Below, piece after piece: positions 7,345 through 16,516 of a stretch of 55,389 nucleotides of DNA (within the stretch, counting starts at the first letter, position 1; each line of letters begins with the position of its first letter). Source of the stretch: an uncultured Pseudoxanthomonas sp. GTDB lineage: Bacteria; Pseudomonadota; Gammaproteobacteria; Xanthomonadales; Xanthomonadaceae. The notes beneath the pieces were generated by a model that was not told the DNA's origin, searched no databases, and was given only the letters and a program-made list of their open reading frames with translations. The stretch is from contig CAMPIO010000016.1 of assembly GCA_946886405.1 (NCBI GenBank), positions 1-55,389 on the forward strand, read 5' to 3'. The position numbers and the translations under genes were made by a program.

Positions 7345-9032
7345 GGCGTTCCCTCTTCCACGTGCAGGCGGGCGTCGCGCACACGCCATGTCCCGGTCAT
7401 CGCGGCCTGCGCCGCCGCACTGTGGGTGGCCATCACTACGGCGCGCCCGCGTGCGAACTGCATGATCGCGCGCAGGACGTCGGCTTCGGTATCGGGATCG
7501 AGGAAGGCCGTGGGCTCATCAAGCAGCAGCAGGTCGGGCTCGCGCAGGAACACGCGCGCCAGTGCGACACGCCGCGCTTCGCCACCGGACAGGCCGAAGC
7601 CGCGTTCGCCGATCACCGTGTCCAGCCCGTCCGGCAGGCGCGCCGCGAAGCGCATGACCTGCGCCGCGTCGGCTGCCTGTTCCAGTTCCGCATCGCGGGC
7701 GTCGGGCCTGGCCATGCGCAGGTTGTCGCGCAGCGTGCCGGCGAACAGGAACGGGCGCTGCGGCGCGTAGCCGATGCGCAGGCCGGACGCGTGCCGGAGC
7801 GTGCCTGCGTGCGCGGGCACCCAGCCGGCCAGGGCTTCAAGCAGCGTGCTCTTGCCGTCACCGCTGGCGCCGGTCAGTGCGATGTGCTGGTCGCGTCGCA
7901 AGTCCAGCGTAATGTCGTGCAGCACGTCGCGCGTGCCGGTCGGATGGCGTAGCGCGACGCCGTGCGCGCTGACCAGCGATGCGGTGTGTGCTGGCGTCAC
8001 GGCGTCAGCGGTGCGTGACGTGGCGGATGCAGCGTCGTCCATCAGCAGCGCGATCTCATCCATCGCCGCCAAGGCGGCCGCACGGTCGTGGTAGTGCGTG
8101 GCCAGGCGTCGCAGGGGTGCATAGAACTCCGGCGCCAGCAGCAGGCAGAACACGCCCATGCCGAGCGTCAGCGGCGTGCCGCGCAGGTCCAGCATGCCGA
8201 GATAACTCAGGCCCAGGTACAGCGCAATCATCGCCACGCTCAGCGAGGCGAAGAACTCCAGCACGGCCGACGACAGGAAGGCGATGCGCAGCACGCGCAG
8301 GCTGCGTACGCGCAGTTCCTCGGCGGCGGCGCGGATGCCCTTCAGTTCGGACTCGCCGCGACCATACAGGCGGATCAGTCCGAGGCCACGCAGGCGATCG
8401 GCGAAGTGTCCGCCCATGCGGGTGAGGGCCTGCAACTGGCGCTGGCTTGCGGCCTGCGCACCCCAGCCGACCAGCATCATGAAGACGGGCACCAGTGGCA
8501 TCGTCAGCAGCAGCACCAGGCCGACGGTACGGTCGACAAGGAACACCGCCAGCAGGATCGCCAGCGGCACGGCCACCACTTCAGCGCGCAGCGGTACGAA
8601 GCCGCCGAAGTAGCCTTCCAGTGCGTCGACGTGCGTACCCATGCGTTCGGCCAGCGCGCCGCTCTGCTGCGAGCGCACCCAGACCGGTCCGCGCGCGACC
8701 AGGCCGCGTGCGATGCGTGCGCGCAGATCGATGCGGATGCGCTCGACGGCGCGGTCGGCGAGCCGACGGCTGGCCCAACCCAGCCCGGCGCGCAACAGCA
8801 GCGTCGCCAGCAGGGCCGCGAGCAGAGGCAACACAGCGGCAGGAGCCGCGCCTTCCATGAACGCGCGCTGCAGGCACAGTGCGATCAGGGCGGCTTGTGG
8901 CAGCACCAGCACGCCGCCCATCACGCCCAAGGCGGCGGCGGCGCGCAAGGGCTTGCGTGCTGCATCGCCGAGCGCCAGCAGGCGTGCTTTCGCTGTCGCG
9001 CCCGACGGCACTTCCTTCGTTGGCGTGCTCAT
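7341..9032 (-). CDS. cydD: Thiol reductant ABC exporter subunit CydD
   Basis: Partner of CydC in the CydDC exporter. The 563-residue protein has a six-helix transmembrane domain (about 25-320) with the family stretch LLLAPEFYAPLRRLATHYH, then an ATPase domain with Walker A GASGDGKST, signature LSGGEARRVALARVFL and Walker B LLLLDEPT. The start at 9032 overlaps the stop of the preceding SafE-like gene as ATGA, and the stop overlaps the cydC start in the same way, so translation is probably coupled across all three genes. The open frame extends upstream to 9410 but that part lies inside the neighbour gene and has no family similarity. It is encoded with the cbb3 assembly genes, not with cydAB, which is transcribed from the other side of the shared promoter. 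Confidence 0.93.
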   Translation of the reverse strand: MSTPTKEVPSGATAKARLLALGDAARKPLRAAAALGVMGGVLVLPQAALIALCLQRAFMEGAAPAAVLPLLAALLATLLLRAGLGWASRRLADRAVERIRIDLRARIARGLVARGPVWVRSQQSGALAERMGTHVDALEGYFGGFVPLRAEVVAVPLAILLAVFLVDRTVGLVLLLTMPLVPVFMMLVGWGAQAASQRQLQALTRMGGHFADRLRGLGLIRLYGRGESELKGIRAAAEELRVRSLRVLRIAFLSSAVLEFFASLSVAMIALYLGLSYLGMLDLRGTPLTLGMGVFCLLLAPEFYAPLRRLATHYHDRAAALAAMDEIALLMDDAASATSRTADAVTPAHTASLVSAHGVALRHPTGTRDVLHDITLDLRRDQHIALTGASGDGKSTLLEALAGWVPAHAGTLRHASGLRIGYAPQRPFLFAGTLRDNLRMARPDARDAELEQAADAAQVMRFAARLPDGLDTVIGERGFGLSGGEARRVALARVFLREPDLLLLDEPTAFLDPDTEADVLRAIMQFARGRAVVMATHSAAAQAAMTGTWRVRDARLHVEEGTP

Positions 9033-9757
9033 GCCGGCAGTGGCTGGCAGCCGAGCGCAGCCAGCACGCCATGCAGGGCGGGATGCCGCATCAACCAGGG
9101 CGATGCGATCGTCAGCATGCCGGCGAAGAGGACGAAAGCCGCCGCCGCGCGACGCACCGACGTGCGCTGCCAGTGGCGACCGAGGCGTGCGCCGGACCAG
9201 GTCAGCGTCACCATCATCGGTAGCGTGCCCACGCCGAACATGGCCATGGTCAATGCGGCGTCGCGCGCGTTCGCCTGCAGCCACGCCACCGTCAACAGGC
9301 TGAGGCTCAACCCGCACGGCAGCCAGCCCCACAGGGCGCCCGCCACCAGGCGTCGCGGCAGCGTGTCCGCCGGCAGCACGCGCGCATGCAGCCGGCGCAG
9401 TACCTGCCATACCTTCGCGCCGGGTCGCGCGAGGAAATCCAGCCGGCCACGCTGGTCGAGCAGGCGCAGCGCCAGCACCACCAGCGCAAGCCCCACGCCG
9501 ACGCGCATCGCAAGGGTGGCGGTCTCATGCCGTGCCAGCGACAACAGGCCACCGCCGAAGGCGCCGACGATCGCGCCCGCCAGCGCGTAACCGGCGACGC
9601 GGCCGAGGTTGAGCTGCAGGGCACCGCTCCAGCCTGGTTGCCGGGAGGCCATCGCGGAGAAGCCGGTGGCGATGCCGCCGCACATCACCGCGCAGTGCGT
9701 GCTGCCCACCAGGCCGGCCAGCAGCGCGGCGAGCAGGACCGGAACGTCAGGCGCCAT
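9029..9757 (-). CDS. SafE/DsbD_2-type membrane protein of the cbb3 assembly operon
   Basis: A 242-residue integral membrane protein with about six helices, of the type usually annotated sulfite exporter TauE/SafE or DsbD_2 domain protein. The first helix ends in GSTHCAVMCGG, a His-Cys...Met-Cys pattern typical of this subfamily that sits next to ccoS in many proteobacteria. WLPCGLSLSLL in the middle supplies another conserved Cys. The gene overlaps ccoS by 11 bases and cydD by 4. Its place suggests a part in copper or thiol handling during cbb3 maturation. That role is inferred from context; sulfite export is not supported by anything here. Confidence 0.85.
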   Translation of the reverse strand: MAPDVPVLLAALLAGLVGSTHCAVMCGGIATGFSAMASRQPGWSGALQLNLGRVAGYALAGAIVGAFGGGLLSLARHETATLAMRVGVGLALVVLALRLLDQRGRLDFLARPGAKVWQVLRRLHARVLPADTLPRRLVAGALWGWLPCGLSLSLLTVAWLQANARDAALTMAMFGVGTLPMMVTLTWSGARLGRHWQRTSVRRAAAAFVLFAGMLTIASPWLMRHPALHGVLAALGCQPLPA

Positions 9758-9941
9758 CGTCGCCTTCGCGGAGGGGGGGCGTGGCCGGCGCGCGCGGTTT
9801 CGGCGGTGCGTCGTCGAGGATGTCCAGCGCGGGGGTGTCGAGATCGTCGAACTGGCCCTTGCGCACCGCCCACGCGAACGCGGCGATGGCCAGGCCCAGC
9901 AGGACCAGGCTGATCGGCAACAGCATCAGCAGGATGTTCAT
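9747..9941 (-). CDS. ccoS: cbb3 oxidase maturation protein CcoS
   Basis: A 64-residue protein with one N-terminal membrane helix (about 3-27, LLMLLPISLVLLGLAIAAFAWAV) followed by GQFDDLDTPALDIL. The FDDLDTPA motif after a single helix is the hallmark of CcoS, which is needed to insert haem and copper into CcoN. The start overlaps the ccoI stop as ATGA and its end overlaps the next gene by 11 bases. Confidence 0.93.
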   Translation of the reverse strand: MNILLMLLPISLVLLGLAIAAFAWAVRKGQFDDLDTPALDILDDAPPKPRAPATPPLREGDDGA

Positions 9942-12310
9942 GCCGCCATCTCCGTGGAGGTGCGCGCCAGTCGCAGCGCATTGAGGGTGACCACCAGCGA
10001 GGATACCGCCATGCCCAGCGCGGCGATCCATGGCGTGACCATCCCGGCCGCCGCCAACGGCACGGCGAGCAGGTTGTAGCCGGCCGACCAGGCCAGGTTC
10101 TGCTTCACCAGCCGGCGCGACAGGCGCGCGATGCGCACGGCGTCGGCGATGCGCAGCAGCGACGGACCGGTGGCGACGAGGTCCGCGGCCTGCTGCGCGA
10201 GCGGCGCGCCTTCGCCCATCGCGATCGAGACATCCGCGCCGGCCAGCACCGGCGCATCGTTCAGTCCGTCGCCGACCATCGCCACGATGCGGCCTTCCGA
10301 TTGCAGCTGCCGCACGCGTGCCAGCTTGTCTTCCGGCGACTGGCGGGCGAGGGGCGACACGATGCCGAGCACGTGCGCCAGGCGCTGCACGGCGCCCTCG
10401 CTGTCGCCGCTGGCCAGATGGACGTCCAGGCCCTGCGTGCGCAACGCCCGGATGGTGGCCGCAGCATCCTCGCGCGGTCGCTCGTTCAAGGTGAAGCGGG
10501 CGACGCCGTGCGTGCCATCGCCCAGCCACAGGCCGCCATCGTCTGCCCGGTGCGCGGCCCAGTCCGCGCGCCCGAAGCGCCAATGGCGACCGTCGACATC
10601 GCCTTCCACGCCCTGGCCTGGACGCGCGACCACGGCCTGCGCCCATGCGCGTGCATCGATATCCGCGAACGCGGTCGCGATCGGGTGGCCGCTGTCCTTT
10701 TCCAGCGCGGCCACGATGCGGGTGGCCGCGTCCGCGTCGAGTTCGCCGAACACTTCCACGGCCACGCGCGCTGGTCGGCCGTCGCTGAGCGTGCCGGTCT
10801 TGTCGAACACCACGTCCGTGGCGCGTGCCAGCGTGTCCAGCGCCTCGGGCCGCGTGGCGAGAACACCGGTGCGCGCCAGCGCACCGTGCGCGGCGGCGAG
10901 CACGGCGGGCACCGACAGCGACAGTGCGCAGGGGCAACTGATGACGAGCAGGGCGAGCGTCACTTCGAACGCGCGTTCGGGCTGGTACATCCGCCAGCCG
11001 ATGTAGACGCACACCGCCAGCACCAGCAGCGAGACCACGAAATGGCGGCCCACGCGATCCGCCAGTTGCGCCATCGGCGGGCGATGCCCCTGCGCGCGGT
11101 CGACCAGTTCCGCCAGCTGCGACAGCCGCGTCGCGGTACCGGTGGCGGTCACACGCAGCCGTGCCGGGCGCTCGCGGCAGGTGGTGCCGGCATACACGGT
11201 TTCGCCTGCGTGCCGGCGCACCGGTCGCGACTCCCCGGTCAGCAGCGCTTCCTCGAAATCGGCGGCATGATCGAGCAATACGCCATCGGCGGGCACGCCT
11301 TCGCCAGCGGACACGCACACCACATCGGTCACCCGCAGCGCCGACGGCGGTACCGATTCGCGCGTGCCGTCAGCGCACTCGCGGATCGCGAACACCGGTT
11401 GCGCGCGCGCCAGCGCATCCACCTGCGCGGTGGCGACGTTGCGCGCGCGCTGTTCCAGCATGCGCGCGGCCAGCAGCAGGAACACGAACATCACCGCCGC
11501 GTCGTACCAGACATGCGTGCCGCCGCGGATCGTCTCGACCAGGCTGGCGAAGTAGGCGAGCAGGGTGGAACTGGCGATCAGCGTGTCCATGCCCACGTGG
11601 CGCGCCCGCAGTTCGCGCGCCATGCCGGCGAGGAACGGCCAGCCGCTGTAGAACACCACCGGCGTGCTGACGAGGAATGTCAGCCAGCGGAACAGGTCGC
11701 GCGTCGGCAGCGGCATGGTCGCGTTGACGTCGAGGTACAACGCCTCGGCCAGCATCATCGCCTGCAGCGAACCGAGGCCGGCCACGCCGAGCCGCAGCAG
11801 CCAGCGGCGGCGTTCGGACAGGCGCGCCTGTTCGCGGGCATCGCCGGTGGCGAGATACGGACGGTAGCCGAGCATCGCCAGGCGTTGCAGCAGCGCGGAA
11901 AGTCTCGTGCATGCCGGGTCCCACGCGATGCGGATGCGGCCGGTGACCGCATTGGCGGTGGTGTCGAGCACGCCGGCTTCGCGTGCGAGTGCGCGATCGA
12001 TCAGCCAGGCGCAGGCGGCGCAGCGCATGCCGTCGGTGAGCAGCACGATTTCGCGCCCGCCTTCGACGGCGCGACTGTGTTCGTCCAGCAGTTCGCTGCG
12101 GTCCCAGCTTTCCAGGTCCAGCCGGTCGGCCTGCACGCGGTTGGCGTTCGCGCTGCGCAGGCGGTAGTAACTGCCAAGGTCGGCATCCTGGATCCACGCC
12201 GCCGCCGCGGCACAGCCTTCGCAGCAGAACCTGCGGTCGCCCGCGGTGACCGGATGCCCGCCGGCGACCGGCTCGCCGCAGTGATGGCAGGGCACCACGG
12301 GGATATCCAT
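9938..12310 (-). CDS. ccoI: Copper-exporting P1B-type ATPase CcoI (FixI)
   Basis: Heavy-metal P-type ATPase that delivers copper to the cbb3 oxidase CuB site. The 790-residue protein starts with a Cys-rich stretch (Cys8, Cys11, FCCEGC at 29-33) as in other FixI/CcoI proteins. An HMA domain with GMRCAAC (Cys97, Cys100), eight predicted membrane helices, TGES at 358-361, the metal-binding CPC at 459-461, the phosphorylation site DKTGT (Asp503) and GDGLNDAP near the C terminus follow. It starts 9 bases after the ccoH stop and overlaps ccoS as ATGA. Xanthomonad and Pseudomonas cco loci have the same GHIS order. Confidence 0.95.
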   Translation of the reverse strand: MDIPVVPCHHCGEPVAGGHPVTAGDRRFCCEGCAAAAAWIQDADLGSYYRLRSANANRVQADRLDLESWDRSELLDEHSRAVEGGREIVLLTDGMRCAACAWLIDRALAREAGVLDTTANAVTGRIRIAWDPACTRLSALLQRLAMLGYRPYLATGDAREQARLSERRRWLLRLGVAGLGSLQAMMLAEALYLDVNATMPLPTRDLFRWLTFLVSTPVVFYSGWPFLAGMARELRARHVGMDTLIASSTLLAYFASLVETIRGGTHVWYDAAVMFVFLLLAARMLEQRARNVATAQVDALARAQPVFAIRECADGTRESVPPSALRVTDVVCVSAGEGVPADGVLLDHAADFEEALLTGESRPVRRHAGETVYAGTTCRERPARLRVTATGTATRLSQLAELVDRAQGHRPPMAQLADRVGRHFVVSLLVLAVCVYIGWRMYQPERAFEVTLALLVISCPCALSLSVPAVLAAAHGALARTGVLATRPEALDTLARATDVVFDKTGTLSDGRPARVAVEVFGELDADAATRIVAALEKDSGHPIATAFADIDARAWAQAVVARPGQGVEGDVDGRHWRFGRADWAAHRADDGGLWLGDGTHGVARFTLNERPREDAAATIRALRTQGLDVHLASGDSEGAVQRLAHVLGIVSPLARQSPEDKLARVRQLQSEGRIVAMVGDGLNDAPVLAGADVSIAMGEGAPLAQQAADLVATGPSLLRIADAVRIARLSRRLVKQNLAWSAGYNLLAVPLAAAGMVTPWIAALGMAVSSLVVTLNALRLARTSTEMAA

Positions 12311-12319
12311 GCGGGGTGC

Positions 12320-12841
12320 TCAGCCGGTCCCGCGCGAGGGCGCCAGCCGCACGGCCTGGGTGTCTTTCTGCAGGCGTCCACGGATACGCCATGCGCCGTC
12401 CTGCGGCGCGAGCTGTATGTTCCAATCGTGGGTGGTTTCGATTTCGGCGGGTGCGGTCCAACTGGCGGTGTCGCGTGCCAGGGTCAGGACGACGTCCTTC
12501 GCGGCTTCCGTCGGATGGGCGAGCGTCAGCACCAGCGGGGACGTACCCGCGAAATCGCCGGTGACGGCGATCATCTCGACGTGATCCGTGCGGATCTGCA
12601 CGATCGCGCTGAGCTTGCGTTTCGCGGCATTGTCGTCGGGCCCCAGGTCGGTGGTCTGGATCTGCGACACGCGCTGCACCTTGTCGGTGACGGAATCCGC
12701 TCCACCCGCGCGCACGGCGGTCACCACCAGCCAGATGCCGGCGACGACCGAGGCCAATGGCAGGCCCCACACCAGCCACACCATCGGCTCTTTCCAGAAC
12801 GGGCGATGGGCGCCGGCGGGCGAATCGGGTTTCGTGGTCAT
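12320..12841 (-). CDS. ccoH: cbb3 assembly protein CcoH (FixH)
   Basis: A 173-residue FixH family protein. One membrane helix (about 22-44) is preceded by FWKEPMVWLVWGLP, a typical FixH N-terminal signature, and followed by a periplasmic beta domain (about 60-165). In the family CcoH binds CcoN early in cbb3 assembly. The start at 12841 overlaps the ccoG stop as ATGA. The same frame stays open upstream through ccoG but has no family similarity there. Confidence 0.92.
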   Translation of the reverse strand: MTTKPDSPAGAHRPFWKEPMVWLVWGLPLASVVAGIWLVVTAVRAGGADSVTDKVQRVSQIQTTDLGPDDNAAKRKLSAIVQIRTDHVEMIAVTGDFAGTSPLVLTLAHPTEAAKDVVLTLARDTASWTAPAEIETTHDWNIQLAPQDGAWRIRGRLQKDTQAVRLAPSRGTG

Positions 12842-14460
12842 TGGATCGGTCCGAAGTAACTGCTGTCCACGGTCTTCTCGGTGCCGGTGTCGACGTCGAG
12901 GACGGTGAACGTCACGGCATGGCGGCCGCGAAGGGTGGCGGGCGCCGTGGCGGTGACGGCCAGCGACAGGACTTCCTCGGGTTCGGCACGCACCGTCAGG
13001 TCGCCATCGCGCAGGCGGATGCCAGCCGAGCCGGACGCCAGCGTCACGAGGTAGCGATGCGATTGCTGGTCCTTGTTGACCAGCTTGAGGGTGTAGTCGT
13101 TCTCGACCTGCGCGCCGGCCACGTCGCGGTACAGCGCATTGCGGTCGCGCAGCACTTCCGCGATCAGCACGTCGCGGTTGAACACGCCCCAGCCCCACGC
13201 CGCCACCAGCGCCAGCAGGATGGTGCCGTAGACGAAGATGCGCGGCCGCAACACGTTCGACGGTTTGCCGTCGATGGCGTTCTGGGTGGTGTAGCGGATC
13301 AGGCCCTTCGGGTAGCCCATCTTGTCCATCACGTCGTCGCAGGCGTCGATGCACGCGCCGCAGGCGATGCACTCGTACTGCAGGCCGTTGCGGATGTCGA
13401 TGCCGGTCGGGCAGACCTGCACGCAGATCGTGCAGTCGATGCAGTCGCCCAACTGGTCCGGAACGAATTTCGGCAGCGGTTCGATCACCGCGCCGGCGCC
13501 GGCGAAGGTGATGGTGCCGTGCGCGCCGAGGCGCTGGTCGGCGGCGCTGGGATGCGCGTTGGCACGCACCACGTAGTCGTAGGCGGTGATCTGGTCCAGC
13601 AGGCCGCGCGCACGTTCCAGCACGCTGCCCAGGCCACGCTTGCGCGGGCCACGCGGTTCGCCGCGCATCGGGTCGTAGGCGATGATCAGCGTGTTGCGAT
13701 CGAACATCGCGCTCTGGAAGCGCGCGTACGGGCACATGTACTTGCAGACCTGTTCGCGCAGGAAACCGGCGAAGCCCCACGTGGCCAGCGCATAGAAGAA
13801 CACCCAGAACGTCTCCCAGCCGCCCCAGGCGAACGGCCACAGGCGCGCGCCGAGATCGAGGATGGGCGTGAAGAAACCGACGAAGGTGAAGCCGGTCCAC
13901 AGCGCGAACAGCGCCCACAACACGTGCTTGCCGCCCTTGCGCATCAGCTTGTTGGTGCTCCATGGCGCGGCATCCAGCTTGATGCGCGCGCTGCGGTCGC
14001 CTTCGGTCCAGCGTTCCATCCACAGGAACACTTCCGTCCACACCGTCTGCGGACACGCATAGCCGCACCACAGGCGGCCTGCCAGCGCGGTGAAGAAGAA
14101 CAGCGACAGGGCCGCGATGATCAGCAGCACCGCGAGCAGCAGGAAATCCTGTGGCCAGAACACCAGGCCGAACACATAGAACTTGCGCGCGGGCAGATCG
14201 AACAGCACCGCCTGGCGGTCGTCCCACTTCAGCCACGGGAACACGTAGTACATGCCCAGCAACCACCACACCGCGGCCACGCGCAGGCGGTTGAGCGTGC
14301 CCGCCACGTCGCGCGGGTAGACCTTGCGTTCGCTGACGTAGAACGAGTTGCCCTGCGCATCCACCACGTCCAGCGGAATGCGCCGCTTGGCGGTGTCGGA
14401 TGCCGGGGAGGGAGGTGGTGCTGGCGTGGACATGGGCGACTCTGTCTTGGCTGGCGTCAT
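12838..14460 (-). CDS. ccoG: cbb3 accessory ferredoxin-type protein CcoG (RdxA/FixG)
   Basis: Membrane-bound protein with two 4Fe-4S clusters; in other bacteria CcoG reduces Cu(II) to Cu(I) for cbb3 assembly. The 540-residue protein has a membrane part (about 60-240) with WCGYACPQ and CKYMCPYARFQ, the ferredoxin part GDCIDCTICVQVCPTG and CIACGACIDACD, and a C-terminal beta domain (about 420-540). An in-frame ATG at 14433 is a possible alternative start; neither has a strong ribosome-binding site. It is longer than the usual 460-490 residues. About 50 extra residues lie between EPRGPRKR and GDCIDC, where typical members have only a short linker. Confidence 0.94.
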   Translation of the reverse strand: MTPAKTESPMSTPAPPPSPASDTAKRRIPLDVVDAQGNSFYVSERKVYPRDVAGTLNRLRVAAVWWLLGMYYVFPWLKWDDRQAVLFDLPARKFYVFGLVFWPQDFLLLAVLLIIAALSLFFFTALAGRLWCGYACPQTVWTEVFLWMERWTEGDRSARIKLDAAPWSTNKLMRKGGKHVLWALFALWTGFTFVGFFTPILDLGARLWPFAWGGWETFWVFFYALATWGFAGFLREQVCKYMCPYARFQSAMFDRNTLIIAYDPMRGEPRGPRKRGLGSVLERARGLLDQITAYDYVVRANAHPSAADQRLGAHGTITFAGAGAVIEPLPKFVPDQLGDCIDCTICVQVCPTGIDIRNGLQYECIACGACIDACDDVMDKMGYPKGLIRYTTQNAIDGKPSNVLRPRIFVYGTILLALVAAWGWGVFNRDVLIAEVLRDRNALYRDVAGAQVENDYTLKLVNKDQQSHRYLVTLASGSAGIRLRDGDLTVRAEPEEVLSLAVTATAPATLRGRHAVTFTVLDVDTGTEKTVDSSYFGPIQ

Positions 14461-14511
14461 GCTCGCGCCGCATCGGTGCGCGAGGGAGCGACGGTTTGTC
14501 GCAGGCCGTGC

Positions 14512-14808
14512 TCAGTCCGGCGGCAGCGCGCGGTTGAAGCGGCTGGCCGGGCGCAGCAGGATCCAGGTGAACAGGCTGCTGGCCGCTGTCGCCAGCCAGA
14601 ACATGAAGAAACCCAGCGTGTAGCCGAGTTCGCGACTGATCGCCAGGTCGGGGAAGGTCATGTCGCGCAGCGTCAGCGGGTCGACGAAGGCGAAGAACAC
14701 CATCGTGGCCACGCCTGCCGCGAAGAAACTCGGCCAGAGCACCGCCCCGACGCGCTGCGCGAGCGGCCGGGGCGGATGGTCGAAGCGGGGCTCGGTGAAA
14801 TCGGTCAT
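14512..14808 (-). CDS. Small membrane protein between ccoP and ccoG
   Basis: Product not recognised by name. The 98-residue protein has two predicted membrane helices (about 22-42 and 62-86) joined by a charged loop FVDPLTLRDMTFPDLAISRE. Both ends should be on the same side of the membrane. The start overlaps the ccoP stop as ATGA, and ccoG starts 51 bases further on, so it is translated with the cbb3 genes. The place between structural and assembly genes suggests a part in cbb3 biogenesis or stability. It has no Cys or His cluster that would point to metal binding. Confidence 0.85.
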   Translation of the reverse strand: MTDFTEPRFDHPPRPLAQRVGAVLWPSFFAAGVATMVFFAFVDPLTLRDMTFPDLAISRELGYTLGFFMFWLATAASSLFTWILLRPASRFNRALPPD

Positions 14809-15740
14809 TTCGCGCCGGCAGTCGCCTGGTCCTGTTTGTGCGAGAGCGACCAGACATAGGACGCCACCAGGCGCGCACGCGTGTCGCCCAGCAGTTCGCG
14901 GTGGGCAGGCATCACGCCATGACGTCCCTGGTTGATCGTGGTGCGCATGCTTTCCTTGCTGTTGCCGTACAGCCAGTAGTCGTCGGTCAGGTCGGGGGCG
15001 CCCAGTTCCTGGTTGCCCTTGCCGTCCACTCCGTGGCAGGCGACGCAGAGACCATCGTATAGCGGCTTGCCCTGTGCGGCCATGAAGTTGTTCTTCATGC
15101 CTTCCTGCGGGTTGCCGAGCACATTGACGTAGGCGATGACGTAATCGACGGCGTTCGCTCCGCCCATGTTGGTCAGTGCGGTGCCCCATTCCGGCATCAC
15201 GCCCTCGCGGCCGTCCAGTACCGTCTGCAGCACGAGGTCCGGCGTGCCGCCCCAATGCCAGATGCCGTCGGTCAGGTTGGGATAACCGATCGCGCCCTGG
15301 GCGGTCGAGCCATGGCAGGTGGCGCAGGTGTTGTTGAAGATGGACTGCCCCAGCGCCAGCGCCTTCGGATCCTTGGCCAGTGCGTCGATCGACTGCCCGG
15401 CGAAGGGCGCGAAGGTCGCTTCCAGCTTCTTGTCCTGCACCGCCTTCACTTCGTCGTGCTCGCCCGTGGACGACCACTTGGCGTAGCCGGGAATCACGCC
15501 CAGTCCGCCGTACCACGCGATATAGGCGATGCTGAAGACGATGGTGATGTAGAACAGGTTGATCCACCACCGCGGCAGCGGCTTGTTGTACTCGGTGAGG
15601 TCGCCATCCCACACGTGCGAGGTGTCTTCCGGTGCCGGGTCACCCGGACGGCGACGGCCGGTCCACCACAGCAGCCATACGCACCCCAGGATGTTCAGTA
15701 CGACCAGCGCGACGATGAACCCGATCCAGCCAGCGCTCAT
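14805..15740 (-). CDS. ccoP: cbb3 cytochrome c oxidase subunit III CcoP
   Basis: Di-haem cytochrome c subunit that takes electrons from soluble cytochromes and passes them to CcoO/CcoN. The 311-residue protein has two N-terminal membrane helices (about 4-26 and 58-78) with WDGDLTEYNKPLPRWW between them, a CcoP signature. The periplasmic part carries two c-haem sites, CATCH (Cys139, Cys142, His143) and CVACH (Cys232, Cys235, His236), each followed by a candidate Met ligand (GVMPEWG, GVMPAHR). It overlaps ccoQ and the following small gene as ATGA. Confidence 0.96.
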   Translation of the reverse strand: MSAGWIGFIVALVVLNILGCVWLLWWTGRRRPGDPAPEDTSHVWDGDLTEYNKPLPRWWINLFYITIVFSIAYIAWYGGLGVIPGYAKWSSTGEHDEVKAVQDKKLEATFAPFAGQSIDALAKDPKALALGQSIFNNTCATCHGSTAQGAIGYPNLTDGIWHWGGTPDLVLQTVLDGREGVMPEWGTALTNMGGANAVDYVIAYVNVLGNPQEGMKNNFMAAQGKPLYDGLCVACHGVDGKGNQELGAPDLTDDYWLYGNSKESMRTTINQGRHGVMPAHRELLGDTRARLVASYVWSLSHKQDQATAGAK

Positions 15741-15877
15741 GGGTTGTTCTCCCCGTCCTCACCCAGCGGCATGCGTGCCGCATCCTCGAAATCCGCTTTG
15801 CGGCGTGGGCTCCACGCCCATGCCCAGCCAGCGATGAAGAGCACGATCAGTGCTCCGGTCACGATCCCCGATACCAT
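15737..15877 (-). CDS. ccoQ: cbb3 oxidase small subunit CcoQ (FixQ)
   Basis: A 46-residue protein: one membrane helix (about 5-23, GIVTGALIVLFIAGWAWAW), then SPRRKADFEDAARMPL, the usual FixQ tail. It lies between ccoO and ccoP in the standard NOQP order, starts 3 bases after the ccoO stop and overlaps the ccoP start as ATGA. In the family CcoQ stabilises the complex. Confidence 0.93.
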   Translation of the reverse strand: MVSGIVTGALIVLFIAGWAWAWSPRRKADFEDAARMPLGEDGENNP

Positions 15878-15880
15878 GGC

Positions 15881-16504
15881 TCAGCCTCCCCTCGGTGCGG
15901 CCTTGCCCAGCCCTTGCAGGTAGGCGACCACGGCGTCCAGTTCTGTGCGGCCTTCCACGTCGGCCGCGGCGTTGTCGATCTCTTCGTCGGTGTACGGGTC
16001 GCCGATGCGCTGCAGCGTCTTCATGCGCTGGGCTACGTCGGCGCCGTCGACCTTGGCGTTCTCCAGCCACGGGAAGGACGGCATGTTCGATTCCGGCACC
16101 ACGTCGCGCGGATTGATCAGGTGCACGCGGTGCCAGTCGTCGGAGTAGCGCCCGCCCACGCGGGCCAGGTCCGGCCCGGTGCGCTTGCTGCCCCACTGGA
16201 ACGGGCGGTCGTAGACCGATTCGCCGGCCAGCGAGTAGTGGCCGTAGCGCTCCGATTCGAAGCGCAGCGTGCGCACCATCTGCGAGTGGCAGTTGTAGCA
16301 GCCCTCGCGGATGTAGATGTCGCGGCCGGCCAGTTGCAGGGCCGGGTAGGGCTTCACGCCTTCCAGCGGCTTGATCGCCTCGGCCTGGAACATCAGCGGC
16401 ACGATCTCGGCCAGGCCGCCGAACGACACCGCCACCGCGATCAGTACCGCCATCAGGCCGACGTTCTTCTCGACTTTCTCGTGTGCGTTTGAATTCTTGC
16501 TCAT
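15881..16504 (-). CDS. ccoO: cbb3 cytochrome c oxidase subunit II CcoO
   Basis: Mono-haem cytochrome c subunit. The 207-residue protein has one N-terminal membrane helix (about 14-38) and a periplasmic domain with [11 protein letters not shown] (Cys69, Cys72, His73 bind haem) and a downstream [10 protein letters not shown] whose Met is the likely second axial ligand. This is the normal CcoO length. It starts 12 bases after ccoN. Confidence 0.96.
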   Translation of the reverse strand: MSKNSNAHEKVEKNVGLMAVLIAVAVSFGGLAEIVPLMFQAEAIKPLEGVKPYPALQLAGRDIYIREGCYNCHSQMVRTLRFESERYGHYSLAGESVYDRPFQWGSKRTGPDLARVGGRYSDDWHRVHLINPRDVVPESNMPSFPWLENAKVDGADVAQRMKTLQRIGDPYTDEEIDNAAADVEGRTELDAVVAYLQGLGKAAPRGG

Positions 16505-16516
16505 GTCGTCGGTTCC

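Noticed and set aside
9029..9757. Sulfite exporter function of the SafE-like gene
   Set aside because: The name comes from distant family annotation; there is no sulfur-oxidation gene nearby and the place in the cbb3 assembly chain argues for metal or redox work.
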